Notes: generated from the sequence alone by a model not told the origin. A stretch of DNA of 19,753 bases from Bacillota bacterium (GCA_023415835.1 JAEZJK010000067.1:1-19753), one strand, 5' to 3'; positions 1 to 8,143 are shown, counted from the first letter of the stretch. Made by a program: numbers and translations.

Positions 1-126
1 GGCCTGACCCGCTTTGGATAACACCAAGGTGATCGCTGCAGTGGTGGTTGTCTTTCCATGGTCAACATGCCCGATCGTCCCTATGTTTACATGCGGTTTG
101 GTCCGTTCAAATTTTTGCTTAGCCAT
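1..126 (-). CDS. tuf: Elongation factor Tu, N-terminal part (cut by window edge)
   Basis: EF-Tu is the GTPase that delivers aminoacyl-tRNA to the ribosome. Only the first 42 codons are in the window, beginning MAKQKFERTKPHVNIGTIGH. The P-loop GHVDHGKT is at residues 19-26, and the start ATG is preceded by an AAGGAGGA ribosome binding site. It follows fusA by 54 bases in the same direction, the usual end of the str operon (rpsL-rpsG-fusA-tuf). A second tuf copy ends at the other edge of the window. The rest of this gene lies outside, so its integrity cannot be judged. Confidence 0.97.
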   Translation of the reverse strand, partial: MAKQKFERTKPHVNIGTIGHVDHGKTTTTAAITLVLSKAGQA

Positions 127-180
127 AACTATCGTTCCTCCTTATCAAATCTTAGTTTACCAGTTTATTTAATTAAGCGG

Positions 181-2250
181 TTAGCTTTTTTGAATAATGG
201 TTTCAGCGATGTTTCTCGGCACTTCGTCATAATGTGAAAAATGCATCGAGTAAACGGCGCGCCCTTGCGAAGCAGAACGTATTGCCGTTGCATAACCAAA
301 CATTTCAGAAAGAGGTACATGCCCTCTGATAACTTGAGCGCCGGGGCGGTTCTCCATGCCCTCGATCCGGCCCCGCCGGGAGTTAAAATCACCCATAATA
401 TCTCCCATATATTCTTCAGGGGTAGTAATTTCAACTTTCATGACCGGTTCTAAAAGAACAGGTTTAGCTTTTTGAGCCCCTTCTTTAAAACCCATTGAAC
501 CGGCAATTTTGAAAGCCATTTCCGAAGAGTCAACTTCGTGGTAAGAACCATCAAATATGGTAACTTTGATGTCAACCATCGGATATCCGGCTAATACACC
601 GGAAAGCATTGCGTCTTTAACTCCCGCTTCCACTGGGGCAATGTATTCGCGCGGCACAACGCCTCCGACAATTTTATTTTCAAATTGAAAACCGGCTCCC
701 GGCTCCAAAGGTTCGAGTTCAAGCCAAACATGGCCATATTGGCCGCGCCCTCCGGACTGCCGTACAAATTTACCTTCGCTTTTAACAGTTTGTCGAATGG
801 TTTCACGATAGGCAACTTGCGGTTTACCGACATTGGCTTCGACTTTAAACTCACGCAATAAACGATCGACAATGATTTCCAAATGGAGTTCACCCATACC
901 GGAGATGATTGTTTGACCGGTTTCTTGATCAGTGTGCACCCGGAAAGTAGGATCTTCTTCCGCCAACCGAGCAAGGGACAACCCCAACTTATCTTGATCC
1001 GCCTTAGTTTTAGGCTCAATCGCAATATCGATTACCGGTTCCGGGAATTCCATCGACTCTAGGATAATCGGATTCTTTTCATCGCACAAAGTATCACCAG
1101 TTGTTGTGTCTTTGAGTCCAACCACAGCAGCGATATCCCCGGTTGTAACTTCATCGATGTCCTCGCGATGATTAGCATGCATCCGAAGGATCCTTCCGAT
1201 TCGTTCGCGTTTATTTTTAGTTGAGTTTAAAATATATGAGCCACTTTTTAATGTTCCCGAATAAACTCGGAAAAACGCCAATTTACCCACATAAGGATCA
1301 GCCATGATTTTAAATGCCAAAGCCGAAAAAGGCTCGTCATCAGAAAAGTTCCTAATAATTTCCCCCTCTTGGCCGGGGAGTGTCCCGGTTACCGGCGGTA
1401 CATCCAAAGGAGAAGGTAAGTAATTAACTACCGCATCCAGCAGCAACTGGACTCCCTTGTTCTTAAAAGATGACCCGCACAATACCGGGGTTATCTTGGC
1501 TGATAAAGTCCCTTTACGGATTGCGGCGCTTATTTCTTCAGCCGGTATAGTTTCACCTTCCAGATACTTAACCATCAATTCATCGTCGAATTCAGCTAAT
1601 GCTTCAAGCATTTTACCGCGATATTCATTAACTAATTCCGCTAGATCGGCTGGGATTTCTTTCGCTTCGGTATGAGTCCCAAGATCATCAGTATAAATAA
1701 AAGCTTTTTCAGTTACTAAATCGATAATTCCGGAAAAAGTATCTTCGGAACCGATTGGGATTTGAATCGCAACCGGATTGGCACCCAATCGAGAGCGCAT
1801 CATGTCCATGCCGCGGAAAAAATCCGCTCCCACTCGATCCATTTTGTTAACAAAGGCGATCCGGGGTACACCATACTTATCCGCTTGACGCCAAACGGTT
1901 TCCGACTGGGGTTCTACTCCTCCCACCGAACAAAAAACCGCAACTGCGCCATCTAGTACCCGAAGTGAACGTTCTACTTCAACAGTGAAGTCCACGTGTC
2001 CGGGCGTATCAATAATATTAATTTGATGATTCCGCCATTCGCATGTGGTAGCAGCAGAAGTAATCGTGATGCCCCGTTCCTGTTCTTGAATCATCCAGTC
2101 CATGGTGGCTGCCCCGTCATGGACTTCGCCCATCCGATGAACCTTACCGGTATAAAATAAAATCCGCTCGGTAGTTGTGGTTTTACCGGCATCAATATGA
2201 GCCATAATTCCAATGTTTCTAACTTTATTTAAATCGAATTTTCGCGACAA
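181..2250 (-). CDS. fusA: Elongation factor G (translocation GTPase)
   Basis: EF-G catalyses GTP-dependent translocation of tRNA and mRNA on the ribosome and, with RRF, ribosome recycling. The GTPase motifs are all visible: AHIDAGKTTTTERI near residues 17-30, RGITITSAA, DTPGHVDF and NKMD. The middle and C-terminal domains follow, ending near PRNIAETIIQKS, so the protein is full length at about 689 residues. I chose the TTG start at 2248-2250 (giving MSRKFDLNKVRNIGIMAHID) because GGAGGG lies nine bases upstream. A longer frame opens at another TTG at 2268, but that would place the ribosome binding site inside the gene. It sits between rpsG and tuf, is co-directional with them, and shows no internal terminator. 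Confidence 0.97.
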   Translation of the reverse strand: MSRKFDLNKVRNIGIMAHIDAGKTTTTERILFYTGKVHRMGEVHDGAATMDWMIQEQERGITITSAATTCEWRNHQINIIDTPGHVDFTVEVERSLRVLDGAVAVFCSVGGVEPQSETVWRQADKYGVPRIAFVNKMDRVGADFFRGMDMMRSRLGANPVAIQIPIGSEDTFSGIIDLVTEKAFIYTDDLGTHTEAKEIPADLAELVNEYRGKMLEALAEFDDELMVKYLEGETIPAEEISAAIRKGTLSAKITPVLCGSSFKNKGVQLLLDAVVNYLPSPLDVPPVTGTLPGQEGEIIRNFSDDEPFSALAFKIMADPYVGKLAFFRVYSGTLKSGSYILNSTKNKRERIGRILRMHANHREDIDEVTTGDIAAVVGLKDTTTGDTLCDEKNPIILESMEFPEPVIDIAIEPKTKADQDKLGLSLARLAEEDPTFRVHTDQETGQTIISGMGELHLEIIVDRLLREFKVEANVGKPQVAYRETIRQTVKSEGKFVRQSGGRGQYGHVWLELEPLEPGAGFQFENKIVGGVVPREYIAPVEAGVKDAMLSGVLAGYPMVDIKVTIFDGSYHEVDSSEMAFKIAGSMGFKEGAQKAKPVLLEPVMKVEITTPEEYMGDIMGDFNSRRGRIEGMENRPGAQVIRGHVPLSEMFGYATAIRSASQGRAVYSMHFSHYDEVPRNIAETIIQKS

Positions 2251-2332
2251 TTTAATTTCCCTCCACAAAACCCTAGACGCTTAACAACTAACCCATCCTA
2301 TCATTTGGGTTGTGGCCTAAAAAAACAGCCAA

Positions 2333-2806
2333 TTACCAACGATAATGAGCAAAAGCTTTATTTGCCTCGGCCATTTTATGGGTGTCTTCCCTCTTTTTAA
2401 TGGAAGCGCCAACCCCCTGAGAGGCATCAATTAATTCGGCAGCTAATTTTTCTTGCATCGTCCGGAAATCGCCACGATTCCGAGCGTTAGTAACAATCCA
2501 TCTAATGCCAAGCGCCAAACGGCGATCTGCCCTGACTTCAACCGGGACTTGATAGGTTGCGCCACCGACCCGGCGAGGTTTAACCTCTAAAATAGGCATT
2601 ACATTCTTGATTGCGGTTTGGAAAACTTCCAACGGATCTTTACCAGCTTTTTCAGCAATTATTTCCATGGCATTATAGAAAATACCCTCAGCCACACCTT
2701 TTTTGCCGTCAAGCATAATCCGATTGATGAATTGGGTAACTTGCTGGCTCCCGTAAATAGGATCAGCTAGTGTTTCTTTTTTACTAATTGAACCACGACG
2801 CGGCAC
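2333..2806 (-). CDS. rpsG: 30S ribosomal protein S7
   Basis: S7 is a primary 16S rRNA binding protein that nucleates assembly of the 30S head and lies near the mRNA exit and E site. The 157-residue product begins MPRRGSISKKETLADPIYGS and has the conserved family text MLDGKKGVAEGIFYNA and the VGGATYQVPVEVR segment; the length is normal for bacteria. The start codon is GTG with GGAGG eight bases upstream. It follows rpsL by only 18 bases and precedes fusA, as in the standard str operon. In E. coli S7 represses this operon by binding between rpsL and rpsG; with an 18-base gap I see no clear equivalent site here. Confidence 0.98.
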   Translation of the reverse strand: MPRRGSISKKETLADPIYGSQQVTQFINRIMLDGKKGVAEGIFYNAMEIIAEKAGKDPLEVFQTAIKNVMPILEVKPRRVGGATYQVPVEVRADRRLALGIRWIVTNARNRGDFRTMQEKLAAELIDASQGVGASIKKREDTHKMAEANKAFAHYRW

Positions 2807-2824
2807 GTTATTTACCTCCGTTCA

Positions 2825-3259
2825 TTACTTCTTCTTGGTTGCGGCTGCTTTAGGAATTTTCGCTCCGTATTTAGAGCGGCCTTGTTTACGATTTTGAACT
2901 CCAGCCGTATCCAAGACACCTCTGACAATATGATAACGTACTCCAGGAAGGTCTTTGACCCTGCCACCCCTAATTAAAACAACGGAGTGTTCTTGAAGAT
3001 TATGGCCTTCACCCGGAATATAGGCGGTGACTTCCATGCGGTTGGTCAAACGAACCCTAGCTACTTTCCGTAATGCTGAATTGGGTTTTTTAGGGGTTAC
3101 GGTCGACACACGGGTGCAAACGCCTCTTTTTTGAGGGCTACCGTCAGTTTTTATCATTTGTTCTTTGTTGACGTTATAAGTCCAACCCAACGCCGGAGCG
3201 GTACTTTTTTTGGATGCCGTTTCCCGACCCTTTTTAACCAGCTGATTTATTGTCGGCAA
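2825..3259 (-). CDS. rpsL: 30S ribosomal protein S12, Gram-positive type
   Basis: S12 sits at the decoding centre and governs translational accuracy. The protein carries TPKKPNSALRK and the GHNLQEHSVVLIRGGRVKDL segment, and the streptomycin-determining lysines look wild type. Between the N-terminal helix and SPQKRGVCTRV there is an extra stretch (ALGWTYNVNKEQMIKTD) corresponding to the insertion seen in Bacillus S12 but absent from E. coli. I set the start at TTG (3257-3259), giving MPTINQLVKKGRE, the family N terminus. The GTG three codons earlier overlaps the AAGGAGGTG ribosome binding site itself. A basic lysine-rich tail ends the protein. It is the second gene after the new promoter near 3,620. 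Confidence 0.97.
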   Translation of the reverse strand: MPTINQLVKKGRETASKKSTAPALGWTYNVNKEQMIKTDGSPQKRGVCTRVSTVTPKKPNSALRKVARVRLTNRMEVTAYIPGEGHNLQEHSVVLIRGGRVKDLPGVRYHIVRGVLDTAGVQNRKQGRSKYGAKIPKAAATKKK

Positions 3260-3291
3260 ATGATCCACCTCCTTCTAGTTCCTAAAAAAAC

Positions 3292-3552
3292 TCATTTTGT
3301 AATCGCGACTACTGAAGCCCCAACTTCAATCCGACAAAGCTTTCCTAATTCTTTTTGAGTCATGTTGAGAGCAATTATCGGGATATTATTCTCTTGACAT
3401 GAATCATTAATTTTACGGATAATATGATCTTCAATGTCGCTCGCAAGAAAGACCTGAACGATCTTGTCCTGTTGAATTGCCCTCAATGTCTGTTTTAAGC
3501 CAATTATCTTATCTTTACTATCTTTAATAATCTGACTGGCCTGCTGCGTCAC
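3292..3552 (-). CDS. L7Ae/YbxF-type kink-turn RNA-binding ribosomal protein
   Basis: The product resembles the bacterial L7Ae/L30e-like proteins (YbxF of Bacillus), which bind kink-turn RNA. It matches through IIGLKQTLRAIQ, the middle VQVFLASDIEDHI and the C-terminal KELGKLCRIEVGASVVAITK. The frame is open upstream to a GTG at 3603, but that GTG falls at the predicted transcription start, just past the -10 element. The GTG at 3550-3552 has GGAGG five bases upstream and gives an 86-residue protein close to the Bacillus length, so I use it. The position immediately before rpsL is the usual Bacillota arrangement. Family assignment is confident; its precise cellular role is not known from sequence. 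Confidence 0.9.
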   Translation of the reverse strand: MTQQASQIIKDSKDKIIGLKQTLRAIQQDKIVQVFLASDIEDHIIRKINDSCQENNIPIIALNMTQKELGKLCRIEVGASVVAITK

Positions 3553-3606
3553 ACTATCCTCCGTCTTTTCCAAAAATAGTAGCGCCCGCCTCGAATCAGA
3601 CACTTT

Positions 3607-3638
3607 ATTATATTAGCACCATTTAGTGGCAGTGTCAA
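3607..3638 (-). promoter_or_regulatory. Sigma-A-like promoter of the L7Ae-rpsL-rpsG-fusA-tuf operon
   Basis: On the minus strand a perfect -35 TTGACA (3633-3638) is followed after 17 bases by TAATAT (3610-3615), which overlaps an exact TATAAT (3607-3612) at 20-base spacing. Transcription would start near 3600, about 50 bases before the preferred GTG start of the L7Ae-type gene. It makes the str operon independent of rpoBC and of the accessory genes upstream. Confidence 0.75.
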
Positions 3639-3705
3639 TGAAAAGTTTCATCACAATTTGCATGTTTTTTTTAGTTCAATGGATTTTTCCCATCAACCAT
3701 CGCTT

Positions 3706-3978
3706 CTATTTTAATATTTTCAGATATTTTTTTAAATTGTCCCTGGCGTTTTCAAGGCTGAGATTAAAGGTTAATGCTCTTTCATAAAGCTTCGAGGCTT
3801 GTTCCTTATTTCCAATCATCCAGCAGTATGCTCCCATATTTATTAATAAATCAGTATCGTTCGGATTCAGGCGTAAACCCGCGGCCCAAGCATTAGCAGC
3901 ATCAGAGTACATACTTAGTTTAAAGTATAGCACACCAAGGTCGAAATAAATCCCCTCCCATAATAATCCGTTTGGCAC
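3706..3978 (-). CDS. Short tetratricopeptide-repeat (TPR) protein or gene remnant
   Basis: The 90-codon frame encodes about two TPR units. One runs from LLWEGIYFDLGVLYFKLSMY through AANAWAAGLRLNPND, and the next from TDLLINMGAYCWMIGNKEQA to LYERALTFN, ending with a basic helix LKKYLKILK. TPRs form helical scaffolds for protein contacts. The start is doubtful: the GTG at 3976-3978 has AGGAG only two bases away, a TGA lies six codons upstream in frame, and no signal sequence precedes it. It follows the secretin-like pseudogene by 69 bases on the same strand and may be the 3' remainder of a longer TPR gene. No specific partner can be named. Confidence 0.55.
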   Translation of the reverse strand: MPNGLLWEGIYFDLGVLYFKLSMYSDAANAWAAGLRLNPNDTDLLINMGAYCWMIGNKEQASKLYERALTFNLSLENARDNLKKYLKILK

Positions 3979-4047
3979 ATCTCCTAACCTGCTTCATCAT
4001 CACCTATCATCCTTTTAGCCCTAGTCTTAAAATCTACCTTTTAGAAT

Positions 4048-5256
4048 TTAAAATTCTTGATTTTTCTGGGAATCAGTTGAAGTATTCCAGCGGGGAGTGA
4101 GAGTGATTATTAATTCGCTCTCTGTTTGCTGTTTATATTCCGTCTTAAAAATCTTCCCTATTAAAGGGATTCGGCTCAATATCGGAACCTTAGAGGTGTT
4201 GTTTTGTTCTTCTTGGCTTATCAACCCACCCAAAAAGACGGTCTCGCCGATTTTTGCTTGAATCCGGGATTTGACTTCTTTATTGATAATTTTGTAACTG
4301 CTGCCCATTTTATCCCCGAGCGAACTTACTTGAGTATTTAAATCAAGAAAAAGTTCATCGCCCTTTTGTACAATCGGCGTGAAGTTTAACTTGATCCCAA
4401 CATCAACGTAATTCACATTAATATTGCCATCCTCGTCAGATGTTTCAATCGGGATTTGGTCGGCAATTACAATCGATGATTCTTGCCCGTTCATGGTTGA
4501 AACCGAAGGGGCGCTAACTAAACGGGCTTGGTCTTCGCTAATCATATTTTTAAAGATAGCGTTCCAACTTTGTCCGTTTCGGATCAGTTCTAGGACTATT
4601 TGCACTCCGGAAGAAGTCTCTCCCCAATTTAAAACACTGCTTTCCCCTTTCATCAGTTCCATTCCTATCTTCCGGATCGCAGTAGTACTGACTGCGATCA
4701 CTTTTACCTCCACCGTAATCTGAGGCATTTTCTGGTCAAGGGCTTTGATGATAGTTTCAGCTCTATCGATCTATGATTTAGAACCGGTAACCACTATTAC
4801 CCTGGCACGGTCATCGTTGAAGATCCGTTCGTTCGGACCTAATGATTTCATTAATAGCTCTACTAACAGTTTAGGATCGGAATAATAAACTGGAATGAAA
4901 GCGATATTGTTTTGATCGGTTACGGCCTGTTCCGGTTTGCGTACATAAAAATACTTTCCTTCTTGTTCATAAACGTACCCTTGGGATTGGACAATAACTT
5001 TTAAAGCTTGATCATAAGTTACATCGGTTAAGTTGATGGTAATAATCCCTTGGACATCGGGAGTAGCTACCAAATTATAACCCGCTTTGGAAGCCAGTTG
5101 TTGCATGGCGTTTACTAAGTCAACCTTGTAAAAACTGATTTTTGGGACAATAACCTCTTTATCCAAGGCCGGTTCCTGGGTGACGGCCTTAGGGCTGATT
5201 ATCATCATTATTGCTATTATTATAAGAAACTTTAACTTAATCGTTTTCTTGGGCAA
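4048..5256 (-). pseudogene. Secretin-like protein interrupted by an in-frame TAG
   Basis: Secretins form outer-membrane channels of type II/III secretion and type IV pilus machines. The protein starts with a basic N terminus and hydrophobic signal-like segment (KLKFLIIIAIMMIISP). An STN-type domain follows (FYKVDLVNAMQQLASKAGYN, DVTYDQALKVIVQSQGY), then a short N1-like domain up to VIVVTGSKS. A TAG stop at codon 162 (4771-4773) is followed in the same frame by IDRAETIIKALDQKMPQITV and a full secretin core: RLVSAPSVSTMNGQ, VGIKLNFTPIV, and the signature KVPILSRIPLIGKIF before ELIITLTPR. Bases on both sides of the TAG stay in phase, so one nonsense change (for example CAG to TAG) explains the break. 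A TTG start with GGAG eight bases upstream is preferred over the GTG at 5265. Without suppression the pore domain would not be made with a signal peptide. Confidence 0.85.
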
Positions 5257-5479
5257 TGCTATCACTCCGTGGAAATAATAAAATTGTAACTAAGGCCTAC
5301 TCCCGATCAATTACGATTAGTTATTTTATATTAGGCGGTTTCATAATTCCTTTTTTTTCGGCTTCGCATACAATATATTGATAGACTAAAATAAAACCTA
5401 CACTATATATTGCATGCAAAGATAAATTTTTGTAATTATGAAACTCGCTCATATAACAAGCTAAATAATATTTTTATCT

Positions 5480-6830
5480 TAAAATCTCTTCCACAAAATT
5501 AATAGCTTTGTTTTTAAAGGCAAAATAATGAAAGTTTCGTGGCGTACTGAAGAAGGCCCCCTCTTCTTCGCTAATAATGCCGCCTTCATAGCGCCCACCT
5601 TCTTTCCCATCAACAATAAGCGTCCATTCATCGCCAGCTTGCGCTGAATATATCAAACTTTTACCATCCGGACTGAAAAAAGGCGCCGAACAGATAGCGT
5701 CAAATTTTTTTGTTCTTTCCCATTTTTGATTATGAATTGTTTGCTGCCTCTTTGAGCCGCATAAGCCAAATATCGGTTATCCGGACTGAAGGTAAGCGAA
5801 TATTCCCCTATACCGTCATATTGCTTCCCTATCTTTTCATTCACTACGGCAAGCTGTTTTTTACCGCTTAAAGCGACATAAGCCAGGCGTTTGCTGTCGG
5901 CGCTGAAAACGGGAGTGCCAATTCCAATGCCATCGTAGGGTAGCCCGGGTTTACCGTCAACTACCACCATCCATTTATTACCTAATAAAGCCGTATAGGC
6001 CTCTCTCTTACTATCGGGACTAAAAACAAAACTAGTCCCGATACCGTCGTACCGTTCACCTTCATTTCCGTCCCTCACCACAAACCATTTCCCATCTAAT
6101 TGGGCAGCATAAGCAAGATGCTGGCTATCCGGGCTGAACATCAAAGTATATTTGCCAATACCGGTATACGGTTTACCTTCTGCTCCATTTAACACAACAA
6201 ATCTCCAGTCACCCCGTTTAGCCACATAAGCCAAGCTGTTACTATCAGGGCTAAAAATCGGGGTGCTCTCAAGAATCCCGTCATAGTGTTGGCCTTCTTT
6301 TCCATCGATTACAATAACGTATTTATTCCCTTGACGGGCGCTAAATGCAAATTTACGGCTATCGGGGCTAAAAATGAACAACGGAACATCATGGTATCTT
6401 TTACCCGGTTTACCGTCTATCATAACCAGCCAATCATCCCCTAATTGCGCGGTATAAGCCAATCGGCTGCTATCCGGGCTGAAAGTCAAAATATTACCGA
6501 GAAAATCAAAACTGTTTTTCTCCGGTTGCCAGTCTACTATAACAAAGCGTTTTTCACCTATCCTGGCCCCGAACGCTAAGCGTTTTCCATTGGGGCTAAA
6601 GGTCGGGATGGTATTAATTCCGTCATACCACCCGTTTTCGATACCATCCATTACTACCGTCCACATATCGCCCAATTGGGCCGTATATGCCACCCGTTTA
6701 CTATCGGAGCTAAAATAAGGCGATCCGTCCATGATACTGTCGTAAAGTTTCCCCGCTTTACCGTCAACCACTACCCGTTGTTTCGACTCAACCTGTTCGA
6801 TATAAGCAATCCCTTTACCATCAGGGCTTA
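5480..6830 (-). repeat. Array of about 12 propeller repeats within one gene
   Basis: Repeats of about 110-120 bases recur through the propeller gene. They are clearest at the codons for SPDS, LAY, VVDGK and YDGI; the plus strand repeatedly shows variants of ctatcgggactaaaa. Conservation is stronger in protein than in DNA, so this is an old repeat array rather than a recent tandem duplication. Confidence 0.7.
5705..5711 (-). other. Seven-A run at the propeller frameshift
   Basis: On the minus strand the sequence reads CAA AAA AAT TTG in the upstream frame. The downstream repeat frame is regained if one A is added or if the ribosome slips back one base. The site fits the X_XXY_YYZ slippery pattern (A_AAA_AAT). 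It may be a simple one-base deletion in a homopolymer, a sequencing error, or a slippage site. Confidence 0.6.
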
Positions 6831-7022
6831 TTTTTACCGAATCCATTATTCCAATATAAGACTCGGTTTGGCTGACCAATTTTTCTATTATAACTCTTTT
6901 AGGGAATCTTTCCAGAGTACCGAAGCTAATCAAAGCGATGCTGATGCAAATTATGATAAGCGCCGAAATAACTTGGTTCTTTCTATACATCAAAATATCC
7001 CCTTTTTCAAAAAAGATATTGT

Positions 7023-7053
7023 AGGCGCGCACGATCGTATATCATGCGCGCCT
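7023..7053. repeat. GC-rich perfect inverted repeat between the pectate lyase and propeller genes
   Basis: AGGCGCGCA and TGCGCGCCT form a 9-bp perfect stem around a 13-base loop in otherwise AT-rich DNA. On the minus strand a T-rich stretch (CTTTTTTG) follows only about nine bases after the stem, so it could be a weak terminator for the lyase gene or an mRNA stability hairpin. Confidence 0.6.
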
Positions 7054-7087
7054 TGTTAATTTACATCTCTTTCGTCAAACCTTACGA

Positions 7088-7751
7088 TTAGTATGTAGAA
7101 GCTTGGGAATCCCGGCCATACCACCAGCCCTTTGAGCCTTTAAAGTTAGTGACTGTTAAGTTTCGATAGTAGACTCTCAAGGAACTGGAGTCGGATCTCC
7201 AAACCGCTTCTTTAACGTTGTTTAGTTTGACATTGGTAAGATAGAGGATCATTTTCCAGGTATTTCCGCCGTTTTGACGGCAGAATTTACCCATTGTGTC
7301 AGCGCTGAAATTGCTAACTTTTAATGTGCAGGGAGCGTTAACTTGACATACTTTATCTTCGCTTTTATTAGCATAACCAGGTGATAGTCCCTGCATTGGC
7401 GCTATCGCCGCCTTTTACACTGAAGAAGTCTTCGCCGACATCGCTACATTTAATGTTGGTTAAGGTATTGTTCCCGTAGCAATGGATACCGTCGCAGGCC
7501 GGGGCGCCAATGATCACATTTTTCAACTTAGCCCCGTTTTCCAATTTGAAAATCGGTTTCTGGCTTTCGCTTTGGCTGCCGTCTCCCATTCCCTTGGCGA
7601 TAATCGTATTACCGCCACCATCATAAGTTTGGCCTGCCTTAACAACGATGGTGCTAGTGATGGTGACATTAGCGGCCTGGGCTGCAGCAGCCACCATTAA
7701 TGTTAAGATAACCACGGTCAACAACAACACTAATAGTTTCTTCGCCTTCAT
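7088..7751 (-). pseudogene. Secreted pectate lyase, polysaccharide lyase family 3-like, frameshifted
   Basis: Pectate lyases of family PL3 cleave polygalacturonate by calcium-dependent beta-elimination on a right-handed beta-helix. The product has a classic signal peptide (MKAKKLLVLLLTVVILTLMV then AAAAQA). PL3 hallmarks follow: QTYDGGGNTI, LKNVIIGAPACDGIHCYGNN and DVGEDFFSVKGG (residues 104-115). After residue 124 one extra base near 7379 shifts the frame; removing it joins GTIT to GYANKSEDKVCQ and continues through GKFCRQNGGNTW to the end at 7088, about 220 residues. The second part carries the segments matching the family's DDK..Q and GK..R regions. The ATG has AAGGAGG nine bases upstream. 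As written only an N-terminal fragment would be made. The PL3 call is confident; activity would require the frame to be restored. Confidence 0.85.
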
Positions 7752-7795
7752 TAAAACATACCTCCTTTTTTTAAAACCGGTTACTACCCTGAGAC

Positions 7796-7820
7796 ACTCG
7801 TAATATCAGGTTTTACGAGT
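7796..7820 (-). repeat. Inverted repeat in the pectate lyase 5' leader
   Basis: ACTCGTAA and TTACGAGT form an 8-bp perfect stem with a 9-base loop, ending about 45 bases before the pectate lyase ATG. No T-tract follows, so it is not a terminator. An operator or mRNA hairpin is possible. Confidence 0.5.
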
Positions 7821-7880
7821 AAAAACGCACTTTCCCCCTTTCAATCCTTGAATATTTTTTATTGATCCAGATGTAATTCT

Positions 7881-7910
7881 AGATTCTACTTTTACTCTTT
7901 AGTAGAATCT
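7881..7910. repeat. 10-bp perfect inverted repeat
   Basis: AGATTCTACT and AGTAGAATCT are perfect complements separated by 10 bases. There is no adjacent T-tract on either strand. Its role is unknown. Confidence 0.55.
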
Positions 7911-8114
7911 CAATCTCATACTTTAACCAGGCTCGCATAAATTGTTCGGCAACAGCATATCTAAAGTTACGTAAGCATCAGAATAATATATGCGTACCAT
8001 TATTAATCCAAAAAAATCATATATCCTTGGCAATTTTATACATAACTAAACTTTCGACTTGTGATAATTGATTCGTATATTCAAAAATTAATCTGTATGA
8101 CATTTATTTCCATT

Positions 8115-8143
8115 ATTTTACAATTAGCTTATATTAAAGTCAA
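8115..8143 (-). promoter_or_regulatory. Possible promoter upstream of the pectate lyase gene
   Basis: TTGACT (8138-8143) and TAAAAT (8115-8120) on the minus strand are separated by exactly 17 bases. The predicted start lies about 350 bases before the pectate lyase ATG, which would give a long leader. In AT-rich DNA such matches can arise by chance. Confidence 0.35.

Larger units (their letters stand above)
5474..6990 (-). pseudogene. Membrane-anchored 12-repeat beta-propeller-like (PD40/TolB-type) protein with a one-base frameshift
   Basis: After an N-terminal hydrophobic helix (VISALIIICISIALISF, residues 7-23, likely signal anchor) the protein is made of about 12 repeats of 36-41 residues. 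Each looks like SPDSxxLAYxAxxGxKWxVVVDGKxGxxYDGI, as in WD40-like/PD40 propeller proteins. The first frame ends at 5653 just after GKEQKN. Shifting to the -1 frame at the run of seven A (5705-5711 on the plus strand as T) restores repeat 11 (PFFSPDGKSLIYSAQAGDEW) and a degenerate repeat 12, ending at 5474; the restored length is about 505 residues. The ATG at 6988-6990 with AGGGGA upstream is preferred to a GTG at 7032 lying inside a hairpin. Function is unknown; extracytoplasmic binding or scaffold is an inference. It lies between a pectate lyase and a secretin remnant. Confidence 0.75.

Noticed and set aside
165..434. Minus-strand and plus-strand open frames within fusA, rpoC and rpoB in other phases
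   Set aside because: They overlap strongly conserved genes in the wrong frame, have no ribosome binding site and show no family resemblance, so they are shadow frames.
5266..5473. Promoter-like and inverted-repeat sequences (tttcataatt/aattatgaaa) upstream of the secretin-like gene
   Set aside because: The matches are weak in very AT-rich DNA and the repeat arms are about 85 bases apart, so no promoter or structure is claimed.
5480..6830. CRISPR-like regularly spaced repeats on the plus strand
   Set aside because: The recurring pieces fall in phase with codons of the propeller repeats and vary in sequence, so they are protein repeats.
7879..7974. A 31-codon open stretch with a protein-like sequence (FRYAVAEQFMRAWLKYEIEI)
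   Set aside because: No start codon with a ribosome binding site and a TGA two codons upstream. It is too short to call a gene; a decayed fragment is possible.
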